This document shows positions 1 to 12,254 of a stretch of DNA of 64,000 nucleotides, in pieces. Source of the DNA: Dichetophora obliterata (Eukaryota > Arthropoda > Insecta > Diptera > Sciomyzidae). The translations under genes and the position numbers were made by a program. Every line of letters begins with the position of its first letter. Position 1 is the first letter of the stretch. The notes beneath the pieces are model-generated. The model was not told the origin of the DNA. It saw nothing but the letters and a program-made list of their open reading frames with translations, and ran no database searches. The stretch covers positions 100,351,115-100,415,114 of the forward strand of contig OY986435.1 in the NCBI GenBank assembly GCA_963920525.1. The letters are read 5' to 3'.

Positions 1-3000
1 TTAAAATTAAAATTAAAATTAAAATTAAAATTAAAATTAAAATTAAAATTAAAATTAAAATTAAAATTAAAATTAAAATTAAAATTAAAATTAAAATTAA
101 AATTAAAATTAAAATTAAAATTAAAATTAAAATTAAAATTAAAATTAAAATTAAAATTAAAATTAAAATTAAAATTAAAATTAAAATTAAAATTAAAATT
201 AAAATTAAAATTAAAATTAAAATTAAAATTAAAATTAAAATTAAAATTAAAATTAAAATTAAAATTAAAATTAAAATTAAAATTAAAATTAAAATTAAAA
301 TTAAAATTAAAATTAAAATTAAAATTAAAATTAAAATTAAAATTAAAATTAAAATTAAAATTAAAATTAAAATTAAAATTAAAATTAAAATTAAAATTAA
401 AATTAAAATTAAAATTAAAATTAAAATTAAAATTAAAATTAAAATTAAAATTAAAATTAAAATTAAAATTAAAATTAAAATTAAAATTAAAATTAAAATT
501 AAAATTAAAATTAAAATTAAAATTAAAATTAAAATTAAAATTAAAATTAAAATTAAAATTAAAATTAAAATTAAAATTAAAATTAAAATTAAAATTAAAA
601 TTAAAATTAAAATTAAAATTAAAATTAAAATTAAAATTAAAATTAAAATTAAAATTAAAATTAAAATTAAAATTAAAATTAAAATTAAAATTAAAATTAA
701 AATTAAAATTAAAATTAAAATTAAAATTAAAATTAAAATTAAAATTAAAATTAAAATTAAAATTAAAATTAAAATTAAAATTAAAATTAAAATTAAAATT
801 AAAATTAAAATTAAAATTAAAATTAAAATTAAAATTAAAATTAAAATTAAAATTAAAATTAAAATTAAAATTAAAATTAAAATTAAAATTAAAATTAAAA
901 TTAAAATTAAAATTAAAATTAAAATTAAAATTAAAATTAAAATTAAAATTAAAATTAAAATTAAAATTAAAATTAAAATTAAAATTAAAATTAAAATTAA
1001 AATTAAAATTAAAATTAAAATTAAAATTAAAATTAAAATTAAAATTAAAATTAAAATTAAAATTAAAATTAAAATTAAAATTAAAATTAAAATTAAAATT
1101 AAAATTAAAATTAAAATTAAAATTAAAATTAAAATTAAAATTAAAATTAAAATTAAAATTAAAATTAAAATTAAAATTAAAATTAAAATTAAAATTAAAA
1201 TTAAAATTAAAATTAAAATTAAAATTAAAATTAAAATTAAAATTAAAATTAAAATTAAAATTAAAATTAAAATTAAAATTAAAATTAAAATTAAAATTAA
1301 AATTAAAATTAAAATTAAAATTAAAATTAAAATTAAAATTAAAATTAAAATTAAAATTAAAATTAAAATTAAAATTAAAATTAAAATTAAAATTAAAATT
1401 AAAATTAAAATTAAAATTAAAATTAAAATTAAAATTAAAATTAAAATTAAAATTAAAATTAAAATTAAAATTAAAATTAAAATTAAAATTAAAATTAAAA
1501 TTAAAATTAAAATTAAAATTAAAATTAAAATTAAAATTAAAATTAAAATTAAAATTAAAATTAAAATTAAAATTAAAATTAAAATTAAAATTAAAATTAA
1601 AATTAAAATTAAAATTAAAATTAAAATTAAAATTAAAATTAAAATTAAAATTAAAATTAAAATTAAAATTAAAATTAAAATTAAAATTAAAATTAAAATT
1701 AAAATTAAAATTAAAATTAAAATTAAAATTAAAATTAAAATTAAAATTAAAATTAAAATTAAAATTAAAATTAAAATTAAAATTAAAATTAAAATTAAAA
1801 TTAAAATTAAAATTAAAATTAAAATTAAAATTAAAATTAAAATTAAAATTAAAATTAAAATTAAAATTAAAATTAAAATTAAAATTAAAATTAAAATTAA
1901 AATTAAAATTAAAATTAAAATTAAAATTAAAATTAAAATTAAAATTAAAATTAAAATTAAAATTAAAATTAAAATTAAAATTAAAATTAAAATTAAAATT
2001 AAAATTAAAATTAAAATTAAAATTAAAATTAAAATTAAAATTAAAATTAAAATTAAAATTAAAATTAAAATTAAAATTAAAATTAAAATTAAAATTAAAA
2101 TTAAAATTAAAATTAAAATTAAAATTAAAATTAAAATTAAAATTAAAATTAAAATTAAAATTAAAATTAAAATTAAAATTAAAATTAAAATTAAAATTAA
2201 AATTAAAATTAAAATTAAAATTAAAATTAAAATTAAAATTAAAATTAAAATTAAAATTAAAATTAAAATTAAAATTAAAATTAAAATTAAAATTAAAATT
2301 AAAATTAAAATTAAAATTAAAATTAAAATTAAAATTAAAATTAAAATTAAAATTAAAATTAAAATTAAAATTAAAATTAAAATTAAAATTAAAATTAAAA
2401 TTAAAATTAAAATTAAAATTAAAATTAAAATTAAAATTAAAATTAAAATTAAAATTAAAATTAAAATTAAAATTAAAATTAAAATTAAAATTAAAATTAA
2501 AATTAAAATTAAAATTAAAATTAAAATTAAAATTAAAATTAAAATTAAAATTAAAATTAAAATTAAAATTAAAATTAAAATTAAAATTAAAATTAAAATT
2601 AAAATTAAAATTAAAATTAAAATTAAAATTAAAATTAAAATTAAAATTAAAATTAAAATTAAAATTAAAATTAAAATTAAAATTAAAATTAAAATTAAAA
2701 TTAAAATTAAAATTAAAATTAAAATTAAAATTAAAATTAAAATTAAAATTAAAATTAAAATTAAAATTAAAATTAAAATTAAAATTAAAATTAAAATTAA
2801 AATTAAAATTAAAATTAAAATTAAAATTAAAATTAAAATTAAAATTAAAATTAAAATTAAAATTAAAATTAAAATTAAAATTAAAATTAAAATTAAAATT
2901 AAAATTAAAATTAAAATTAAAATTAAAATTAAAATTAAAATTAAAATTAAAATTAAAATTAAAATTAAAATTAAAATTAAAATTAAAATTAAAATTAAAA

Positions 3001-4679
3001 TTAAAATTAAAATTAAAATTAAAATTAAAATTAAAATTAAAATTAAAATTAAAATTAAAATTAAAATTAAAATTAAAATTAAAATTAAAATTAAAATTAA
3101 AATTAAAATTAAAATTAAAATTAAAATTAAAATTAAAATTAAAATTAAAATTAAAATTAAAATTAAAATTAAAATTAAAATTAAAATTAAAATTAAAATT
3201 AAAATTAAAATTAAAATTAAAATTAAAATTAAAATTAAAATTAAAATTAAAATTAAAATTAAAATTAAAATTAAAATTAAAATTAAAATTAAAATTAAAA
3301 TTAAAATTAAAATTAAAATTAAAATTAAAATTAAAATTAAAATTAAAATTAAAATTAAAATTAAAATTAAAATTAAAATTAAAATTAAAATTAAAATTAA
3401 AATTAAAATTAAAATTAAAATTAAAATTAAAATTAAAATTAAAATTAAAATTAAAATTAAAATTAAAATTAAAATTAAAATTAAAATTAAAATTAAAATT
3501 AAAATTAAAATTAAAATTAAAATTAAAATTAAAATTAAAATTAAAATTAAAATTAAAATTAAAATTAAAATTAAAATTAAAATTAAAATTAAAATTAAAA
3601 TTAAAATTAAAATTAAAATTAAAATTAAAATTAAAATTAAAATTAAAATTAAAATTAAAATTAAAATTAAAATTAAAATTAAAATTAAAATTAAAATTAA
3701 AATTAAAATTAAAATTAAAATTAAAATTAAAATTAAAATTAAAATTAAAATTAAAATTAAAATTAAAATTAAAATTAAAATTAAAATTAAAATTAAAATT
3801 AAAATTAAAATTAAAATTAAAATTAAAATTAAAATTAAAATTAAAATTAAAATTAAAATTAAAATTAAAATTAAAATTAAAATTAAAATTAAAATTAAAA
3901 TTAAAATTAAAATTAAAATTAAAATTAAAATTAAAATTAAAATTAAAATTAAAATTAAAATTAAAATTAAAATTAAAATTAAAATTAAAATTAAAATTAA
4001 AATTAAAATTAAAATTAAAATTAAAATTAAAATTAAAATTAAAATTAAAATTAAAATTAAAATTAAAATTAAAATTAAAATTAAAATTAAAATTAAAATT
4101 AAAATTAAAATTAAAATTAAAATTAAAATTAAAATTAAAATTAAAATTAAAATTAAAATTAAAATTAAAATTAAAATTAAAATTAAAATTAAAATTAAAA
4201 TTAAAATTAAAATTAAAATTAAAATTAAAATTAAAATTAAAATTAAAATTAAAATTAAAATTAAAATTAAAATTAAAATTAAAATTAAAATTAAAATTAA
4301 AATTAAAATTAAAATTAAAATTAAAATTAAAATTAAAATTAAAATTAAAATTAAAATTAAAATTAAAATTAAAATTAAAATTAAAATTAAAATTAAAATT
4401 AAAATTAAAATTAAAATTAAAATTAAAATTAAAATTAAAATTAAAATTAAAATTAAAATTAAAATTAAAATTAAAATTAAAATTAAAATTAAAATTAAAA
4501 TTAAAATTAAAATTAAGATTAAAATTAAAATTAAAATTAAAATTAAAATTAAAATTAAAATTAAAATTAAAATTAAAATTAAAATTAAAATTAAAATTAA
4601 AATTAAAATTAAAATTAAAATTAAAATTAAAATTAAAATTAAAATTAAAATTAAAATTAATATTAAAATTGAAATTAAA
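1..4679. repeat. (TTAAAA)n hexamer array, ~4.67 kb
   Basis: About 778 tandem copies of the hexamer TTAAAA begin at the first base of the window, so the array may extend further left. I see one internal substitution (G at 4517) before the array frays at about 4660-4680. Such homogeneity over 4.6 kb is unusual; it means very recent expansion, efficient homogenisation or an assembly effect. It is not the insect telomere repeat TTAGG. On the minus strand the array lies about 250 bases downstream of the stop codon of the LINE at 4870-7255, so it may have grown from that element's 3' tail. Confidence 0.98.
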
Positions 4680-4926
4680 ATGAAAAGGAATAATTATATA
4701 TTAAAAATTTTAAATTAAAGTTAAAAATTAAAAAAAAATGAAGAATAATAACAACTGTTTAAAACAGAATCAAAAATAATGACCTTAATTTTTAAACAAT
4801 ATTGATTTTATGTTTTTTTTATTTTAAAGAATATAAAAAAAATAAAAATAATTAAAGTTAAGTTAAGATTGAAAAAAGTTTCTGATACAAAAAATAGATA
4901 CCATAGAGAAGTAAGGAAGTGAAAAG

Positions 4927-5259
4927 CTATTGAGTAGAGAAAAATGAAAAAATAGATTGCCTAAAAGGACCTCTCCCAGTGACCTCCCTAAGCCATCGTG
5001 GTAAAGCATTCCACAACCTAATGGCGTTAATGAAAAACAGGTGGGAAGAGTTTAATGAGTTGTGTCTCGGAACTATCAGAACATAGCTTCTACTTGACAT
5101 ACAAAACTGAAATTTTTCATGCAGATAGCAAGGAGTTTTCCCATGGATTAGTTTGTGCAGGTAAATACAGTTTCTAGCATTTAGGTAAGCAGTTATGTCG
5201 CATCCAAGTATTGCATTTCGAAAACGAGACAAACGATCGTATTTTCGGAGACCATACAC
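4927..5259 (-). pseudogene. LINE family A ORF2: C-terminal segment
   Basis: A 110-codon open frame forms the C-terminus of ORF2. Its final block, AIRLWNALPRWLREV, is typical of the end of Jockey/CR1-group polymerases. It is separated from the reverse transcriptase core (5500-6290) by frame breaks. The stop at 4927-4929 is followed by about 250 bases of AT-rich 3' UTR and then by the hexamer array. The first ~30 bases of that UTR also match the second family A copy near 20700. Confidence 0.7.
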
Positions 5260-6573
5260 ACAGCGCGTGGCGTAATTAAATGCAATTTGAATTTTTAACT
5301 AGGAAGATGCGCCAAGTTTACTAAAAACTATGTCTGAATAAGAAATTATGGGTAAAATTAGCTGTATGACTAATCTACGTTTAATTTCAGTAGGAGTGAC
5401 ACTAGCAGACATTCTTCAGTATCATAGGACATAATAAACTTTTTGGACTGTACTATTAACATGGTCTACGCATGGTCTACGACAAAGAAGATTTAATGTA
5501 GAAGCCTAGATTTACTACTTTCGACACCACAGTTAGTTTGCTATTGCCAATAAACAGATCAGGGACATCAACGACACAAGTTTTACTTTTACATATAGGA
5601 AGAACATACGATTTGGCAGCGTTTAGTTGAAGGCCATTATTGTTGGACCACTCATTGATGCTACTGAGATCCTCATTTAACCTACGACACAGATCATCAA
5701 GAAGCCCAGTTTGTCGCGAAAGATAAAGCTGGATATCATCTGCATAAGCATGAACAGATGCATTCCGTCATACAATAAAGATGTCGTTTATAAAAATTGA
5801 AAATAACAGAGGACCTAGTATAGAGCCTTGCGGAACACCACTTACTACTAATTTGTATGACGAGGATACCTGACCAACCTTAACTCTTTACATTCTATTA
5901 CACAAATAACTAGACATTAGATTAACAGCACTATCACAGAATCCAAAAAGATACCTAAGCTTCTGACACAAATAACTATGATTGACTTTATCAAAGGCTT
6001 TGAAAAAATCAAGTAAGCAGAGTAAAGTCATAGAGCCGGTATCATATTCGGGTCGAATATCATCAAGAACCTTTACTACCGCTGAGGAACACCCATGCTT
6101 TGCCCTAAAACCAGACTGATAGCGGGATAGCAGTTTTTTATCAGAAAGAAAAAACTGCTAATTTGTTGAGCCATAAGTTTTTCACATACCTTTGACAATG
6201 GTGACAGTATACTTATAGGCCTATAATCATTCGCAACAGATGGATTTTGCTTTTTAGCTATAGGTGTAATGATGGCAATTTTCCACATGTCGGGAAAGGA
6301 GGATGTTATAAAGCAATGATTTATAATGTGCGTAAGCGAAGTTATTATGTGAGGCAGTAAAAGTTAAAGAATTTGACGGGAATGCCATAATCTGCAACTG
6401 CATTTGATTTTTGTGCTATAGTCAAGTTGTCACAGAAAAGCGTAGAGGTATCATTAGAGGTAGAAAAAATGTCAACAAAAAAATTATTTAGAAGCTCAGG
6501 ATCTTCATTGCATTTATTACGAGTTTTATTACATAACCCAAATCTTTTTATGTTGTTCCGCAACGTTTTGGAA

Positions 6574-7255
6574 TTAAGGGATAAATCTTAGTTTTTCAGA
6601 AAAATATCGTATTTTGGCCTGTCTTACTAAAAGAACAGCTTCATTTCTAGTCAAGCGAAAAGATTCCCAGTTTTCAGGAGATGGTCTGATTTTCCATATT
6701 TTCTGTAATTTGTTTCTTTTTTTAATGCTATTAGACACGTATTGGGTGAACCAGGGACAAGACACATTTTTCGCGGTTGCCGTACGTAGCGGTACATGTT
6801 TGTCAAAAAGATATGTAATCGGTGCTAAAAGAGACCTAAGCTTATCGTTTATATTATGATGAAGCCAACATTCATTGAAAGATAACATTGACACATCGAG
6901 GAACAGGGACTGATAATTAATATTTTTGAAATCACGGAAAGAAAAATTATTAGAAATTGCATTACGAGACAAATTAACATTTAACGAACAAAAGATTATG
7001 TCGTGGTCAGATAAAAAATAGAGCTGATCGAATAGAGAAACTACTGAAAGATCAGAAACAATAAAATAATCAAGTAGACTAGGAGTGAAATTATTGCAGA
7101 ACCGCGTGGGTACAGTATCATTTACAACTGATAGCCCTACTGTCGATAAATTATCATACAGTAAAAACTCACTAGTTTCATTGGAAATAATATTGATGTT
7201 GAATTACACTGTGCAACACATTTTTCTAACGGAAAAGCGGTTAACACAGGATGAT
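6574..7255 (-). pseudogene. LINE family A ORF2: endonuclease C-terminus and linker
   Basis: This is the longest well-preserved coding stretch of the 4.9-7.3 kb LINE. It starts inside the apurinic-endonuclease-like domain (block ending LLDYFIVSDLS...LSDHDIIFCSLNVN). The Asp-His pair of SDH is the conserved catalytic end of that fold. A linker follows with a PWFTQYVSNSIKKRNKL motif, the usual spacer between endonuclease and reverse transcriptase in Jockey/CR1-type ORF2. The N-terminal endonuclease catalytic residues lie beyond the 5' truncation at about 7255. Confidence 0.75.
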
Positions 7256-7364
7256 AGTAATAGTGTATAGTAAGAAAACCCTAAAAGGAATTTGCAAAGT
7301 TAGCTCGCTTTTAAAAGATATAGGCATTAAAAGTTTGCCTCTTGCAGAGTATTTTTTAAAAATG

Positions 7365-8745
7365 AAGTGCTCATTAAGGCGTATCGAATTACAATTTTTT
7401 CGTATTTCACATTCTAAGAGGTCTCAAAAGTTGCATGGTGATCATGATCTACAAAGAAAAAAATAAAGAGAAAAAAAGGGATGTCTTCCTCTTACACAAC
7501 GACAAAGTTGTTTTTTGAGAAAAATAGTAAAAAATTACTATCTATATATGTTGATTTTTGTAAAAAAAAAACAACATATGTCTTAAAGCAAAATTAAATA
7601 CAGACTTTAACTTAGAATATCTCGCCAGTTGTCTTGTGTGAGAGATACTCGAATCCAAAGGTACACTCGAAATAGCACAGAACTTTTGATTGTTATCTGA
7701 TTGTCTAATTGTTGGTGTTATTGATTGAAGTGTTTATGTTTTCTTTAAATTTGGCGGATAAAATATTTGCATATTTTTCGCAAATGCATTTTCTTGTTTT
7801 CGAAAAATGTATTCCGAATGCAATTTTAAAGGTCTTTCAAAAAAATTAAGATAAGGTTTTATATATTTTTAGCATCAGAAGTGGTACCGAAGATATTTTT
7901 GTGAGTTTGGATTCTTAAAATATTTTTGAACGAAACACTGTCTGAAAGTATTTTTTAAAACACCAGGTTAAGACCACGATTCTTTTTTGTGTTTCGATTT
8001 TTTTAAAAAAATTTCCTGCTTAGCATGAAATTTATTATTTCGTCAAAACACCTCACCTCATCATTTACCAAAATGTGAAACTAACATTTTAAGTTTCTGA
8101 GCCATTCGATGAGTCTCAATTGATTTAACAATTGCTTTTAAGATGTAATTTTTAAAAAAATAATAACCTTAAAGGAGATATCTGCAGAATTCAAAAAGCG
8201 AAAATTATGTTACCACTTCTGATGCCTGAGATATAAAGCCTTATATTAATTTTTTCAAAAAGTTGAAAAATTGTGTTCAAGTATGCTTTTCTGAAAAAAA
8301 CAGCAAATGCATAGGCAAAAAATGTGCAAATTTTAAATACACAATATATAAGAAAAACGTAAACACTTTAATAAATACCACTAAAATTAACACAATCAGA
8401 TAACAATCAAAAGTTATGTGCTATTTCGAGTGTACCTTAAGATTCAAATATCCTTCACACAGGACACTGTGAGTAAAAATCAAGAATGGCATCTTGTTTG
8501 GCGAGATAGCGATAGTTAAAGTCTATATTTACTTTTGCTTTAAGACATATGTAGTTTTTCTTACAAAAATCAAAGCATTTAAAGATCGTTAATTTTTACT
8601 GTTTTTCTCAAAAAACAACTTTGTCCTTGCGGGAGAAGGAGACATCCTTTTTTTGGGAGACCACCCCATGGAACTTTGGAGACCTCTTAGAATGACAAAT
8701 TAAAAAAAGAATTTTTATGTTTATCTATTTAGAGATGCATTTCTG
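7365..8745. mobile_element. Foldback element with ~540 bp inverted arms
   Basis: The left arm (about 7365-7940) and right arm (about 8150-8745) are inverted copies. Shared blocks include CATTCTAAGAGGTCTC, ACAAAGTTGTTTTTTGAGAA, CATATGTCTTAAAGCAAAA and GCATCAGAAGTGGTA, met in the reverse order and on the opposite strand on the right. A spacer of roughly 200 bases separates the arms. There is no coding potential. It adjoins the truncated end of the LINE at 7255. Terminal duplications could not be fixed because the ends are diverged. It could be a MITE-like foldback element or a rearranged inverted duplication; a transcript would form a long double-stranded hairpin. Confidence 0.8.
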
Positions 8746-10107
8746 TTTTTATCTGAGCATTGCCATGCATTGCCATGTTGTGCATAATCAGATACACGTA
8801 AATCCCTTTAAATAGATTTCTATGTAACACTTGTAAAGCCATGTCTAATTGGACCATTACAAAAGTAATTGAATGATGCAATAATTTCATATTATGACAA
8901 AAACCGTGTTCAAATGTTCAAATTTTTTGTCAAATGGCTAGTCAAATACAATAGAACAATATTGAATGTTCCGTTAAGATTACAACGAGAAATTCGACTA
9001 TTTCCACTGAGCTAAATCTAAATTCACAGTGTTGAGAAAGATGAGATGAGATCTTTCAAGCACAAACTCGTCCGCATTCTTAAAAAATTTTTCTGTTGAT
9101 TTACATAACGTGATGAAATCGTCGAAGCTGTTTAAGTAGAGCAAAGGTTTACATCTTTAATTTGAATTTCCTGTGTTGCTCAGCAGAGGTTTTTTATTTA
9201 AAACCTTTTTTATTTTACTTGAGAAACAAATTGGGTGTAAGACACCCAGACACTTTTTAAATGAGTAATTTTTATAATTTTGTTTAAAAAACAGTACTAA
9301 ATTTTGTTTCAAAATATAGCAAAATATACAAAAAGAGATTACATTTGATATAATGTTCGCACCATTAAACTATCAATAAATTTTTCCCATATTTCATAAC
9401 TTATGGGTGTAATCCACCCTGCGTTAGTAACGGAGGGTTAAAAATGGTCGAAATCGGTAAGACTCTAGGAATACCTCCTTTGGACCTATATTAAAATTGA
9501 CATGATTTTGTATGCGAAGTACATACAAAGGATGACCGACCTTAACGAAAATTCGACAAAATGATAGTGGAATAGAGTAACAGATGTCTACTGAAAATGG
9601 CACATGGTGTATGGAGCCTAGGGGTACCTCCGTAGGACCTATATTTATTTTTTACTTTATTTTGTAAGTAAATTTTTAATCTTAAGCATTAAAAAAAGAA
9701 AATATATATATATTTGTAGGACGAATAGGAAAACTTCTTTTCAGTTCCTAGTGGCATAATATATTTATTTTGATAGTAAAAAAAGGCACTATTTTAAAGA
9801 ATTTTTTTTTCTATATAAATATTCCAATTTTCAGGATTTTTTTCATTCGAATTTGTGAAATTTTGCTACCACTTTAAATATATAATTTTTTTTCGATAAT
9901 ATAATAAACTATTTAAATAACTCTATAATTATTTATAACAATGATCTTTTTGGGTCATTTTCGTTCAAAAATGAATTTGTGGCAATCATTTATATAAAGC
10001 AACTCAAAAAGCTTTGCTCAAAATCTGAGTTTGTTAAAAAAAAGTACTCACTTCTAGAGTGCTCCATCGCAATCAAAATATGTATTATTGTTCTAATTTT
10101 TTAGATT
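8746..10107. other. Non-coding AT-rich DNA with a short direct repeat
   Basis: No gene or element is recognisable. Two diverged direct copies of a ~32-base segment (9461-9492 and 9613-9644, core ACCTCC..AGGACCTATATT or close to it) lie 152 bases apart, with weaker similarity upstream of each, so this may be a decayed two-unit tandem repeat. A 10-base direct repeat GCATTGCCAT sits near 8757-8776. Confidence 0.6.
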
Positions 10108-10395
10108 TACGCGAAAATATATACAAGATTCAGATTCCTCATACGCAAAAACCCCCAAATTAATTTATTGGAGGTCAAATTATAAGAAATGCCTAATAAA
10201 TGACATGAAATGTATAAGTAGCTAAAACATTCAGGTATCAAAATCTTTAAATGATAAGTTGCGGAAGCCAAATTAACCGTACCCATATGGTTCCCAGGAG
10301 TTTTCTTCATAGAATTTAACGTAGAATACGAAAATTAGTGAAGCAAGGAAGAAAATTTTTGTGTCCAACAAATTAATCCTCCCTTATAAACAGTA
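10108..10395 (+). repeat. Dispersed repeat, copy 1 (partner at 46107-46295)
   Basis: Two blocks match the segment near 46.1-46.3 kb in the same orientation: an ACGC..AAAA..AGATTC block at about 10110-10155, and a block at about 10300-10395 containing AATTTAACGTAGAATACGAA and ATTAATCCTCCCT. The interior is about 90 bases longer here, so one copy carries an indel. It is non-coding and the family was not identified. Confidence 0.7.
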
Positions 10396-11660
10396 TTCGT
10401 ATTTTTCTTATGTTTAAACATTTTTTGTATTAAAATACATACATTATATTACTTATTAAACTTCAATGCATTTTTCAAAAAGATCAGCAGATTTTAAAGT
10501 TTTTACTAAATTTTTTACAATGCTATGTGTGATTTTTATTCTATTTCGTGACAGGTATAATTTAAAAAAATACTGGATATTCTGGTGTTTTTATTTCAAT
10601 TATTCGGGATATCGGTTATTCAACAAGTCATTTTTGGTTTGTTTGAAAAACCGGTTTTTACATTTTCTCAAATATTTGAAAACACTATTTGGGATAAAGC
10701 TGTTAAAGAACACGCCTGTACTGAAATGTCCTTTTGTGCCATTTTATGGAGATGGACGTCAAATGCAATGAATCAGCCTGTCATGCATCTCTGACAAACT
10801 TATTGCCTAGCAATGTGTATTGGCTTTTTTTGGCAACTGAAGGACAAGGAACGCCAAAATAGTAGCTATGATGAAGTAGTAAGGAAGGAAAAAGGAATTT
10901 GATGCTTAACTAGATTGACGTGCGGTGTAAGTTCGAGTGTGTTTCTGATTGTTTGTGCTTAAAAATGTACAAAGCAAAAACTTCTACATATTTCGAATAA
11001 TGATTGATGTTAGGAAAACTATATATTTAAATTCATGAATTTTATTGTTTTACCATTATTTACAATTTTATAAGAAAGTTTGCAATAAGATTTACAAAAA
11101 AAAACAAGAAAACATGAAACGAGTTAATATAAAGCTTAAAGACACCTCCAAGTTAAGGCTCAATTAAAAATTAATAACAATTTACATACTTTCTTTTTGT
11201 TTTTTAACAGCGTTTTAATTATAATATTTGGCAGGGATTTTAATGTTACTAAATAAAGTGTGTGTAGCCGACACATACCTTTTCCAATATTTGAAAGTGC
11301 TTTTCTAAAATCCCCATGATTCTCGCATGGTCAATTATATGTGGCAAGTTCGCTTGTAAGGAAACATTTATCTTTGTGCATTTACTCACCGGACAACAAA
11401 ACGAAGCACGTGGTATACCGCAAAGCATTAAATTGATACGACTTGACATGACCATACATCCAAACATCATACATCTTATACTTAAAATGTCCAATTGTAA
11501 TAAAAAGTTTTTAATTTACTTTTTTCAACTCATCATTTTGTGTCCAGTTGTAATAAAAACATGCCATTTATGTCCTAACTGAATCATACAATTTTAATCA
11601 TAAACTTATACCATATATAACAAACCAAATTAAATGCTATATATCTGACCAGATAACGTT
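10396..11660. other. Non-coding AT-rich DNA, nothing recognised
   Basis: Short open frames exist on both strands (for example 10466-10771) but show no recognisable domain and have the phenylalanine/lysine-rich composition expected from random AT-rich sequence. No repeat ends, TIRs or RNA genes were seen. Confidence 0.55.
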
Positions 11661-11770
11661 TTGATCGTTACGAATTAAAGTTTCAAAAGGAAACGTCTGG
11701 TAAGTATTGCTCGAATGGCTATTTGTTAAGACACTTAGAAACTACTCACAAGTTCACAAAAGGATCACAA
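11660..11770 (+). pseudogene. Possible BED-type zinc-finger remnant
   Basis: A short plus-strand reading ends in the peptide NGYLLRHLETTHK, preceded by a SGKYCS segment. The RHLETTHK spacing resembles the histidine-bearing half of BED-type zinc fingers, which occur at the N-terminus of hAT transposases and related proteins. The upstream Cys pair is not recognisable and no transposase domain follows. This is a weak single-motif call and could be coincidence. Confidence 0.3.
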
Positions 11771-11869
11771 ACACATTCAATGAATTGGGGCAGGACAATG
11801 TCTGTCGGGCCCTATAGTTACTTTTTAAAACAAGCTATCAAACATGAAAACAGAAGAAAAAGTACCAGA

Positions 11870-12245
11870 GTACTTTGTTTACTTTTTAAAAAAAAATCTA
11901 ATTTTCTTTCTAGTTGTAACAACAAAAATCGTAAAAATTCAAGTTTAATAAAAATTGCAATGAAATGTTATTGAAATATTTTCTGATATTACACTTATTT
12001 AAAACACAAACAATTTTGTGCTTACGTTGAATAACTTGGCATTTATGAACGTTTTTACTAGAAGTGTAACATTTTGTAAATTTCAAGCTTGGGATTTTTA
12101 GGGAAAAATTTTCTAATAATCCAAAAATGCAAGATTTTAAAAAACGCTTTAATTAATAGTCTTAAGCTATTTTGCAAAAGCAAATGCAAAAACCAAAATT
12201 CGGATAGCAAAGCTATAGCTGTTGAAACATGACTATTTTTCAAAA
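11870..12245 (+). repeat. Dispersed repeat, copy 1 (partner at 50140-50520)
   Basis: This aligns by eye to 50140-50520 in the same orientation. Shared blocks include AAAATCGTAAAAAT, AAATGTT.TT.AA.ATTTTCTGA, TGAATAACTTG and CTATTTTG..AA. Identity is moderate and neither copy has a coding frame. It ends just before the LINE at 12255. The 50 kb copy continues into a block that matches 15150-15365 here, so all three may come from one longer ancestor. Confidence 0.65.
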
Positions 12246-12254
12246 GTGCTCGAA

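Larger units (their letters stand above)
4870..7255 (-). mobile_element. Jockey/CR1-like LINE, family A copy 1 (5'-truncated, decayed)
   Basis: On the minus strand, in order, I read the end of an endonuclease domain (SDHDIIF near 7000), a linker, a reverse transcriptase with [39 protein letters not shown] and YADDIQLYLS (about 6240 to 5730), and the C-terminal WNALPRWLREV block near 5000. Several frameshifts and stops, including one just before the YADD segment, make it a pseudogene. The 5' part of ORF2 and all of ORF1 are missing, as usual for target-primed reverse transcription. A second copy of this family lies at 18985-20760 on the plus strand and shares both the protein and the start of the 3' UTR. 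The clade is judged by eye only. Confidence 0.85.

Noticed and set aside
1..4679. Array as a telomere repeat
   Set aside because: The unit TTAAAA is not TTAGG or a known telomeric motif, flies lack telomerase, and the array borders LINE sequence rather than telomeric elements.
6614..6859. Plus-strand frame overlapping the LINE
   Set aside because: The LINE endonuclease-linker reads convincingly on the opposite strand; this frame is its shadow.
10466..10794. Two overlapping plus-strand frames of 101 and 69 codons
   Set aside because: No domain, biased to Phe/Leu/Lys as expected in AT-rich random sequence, and two frames of the same DNA cannot both be supported.
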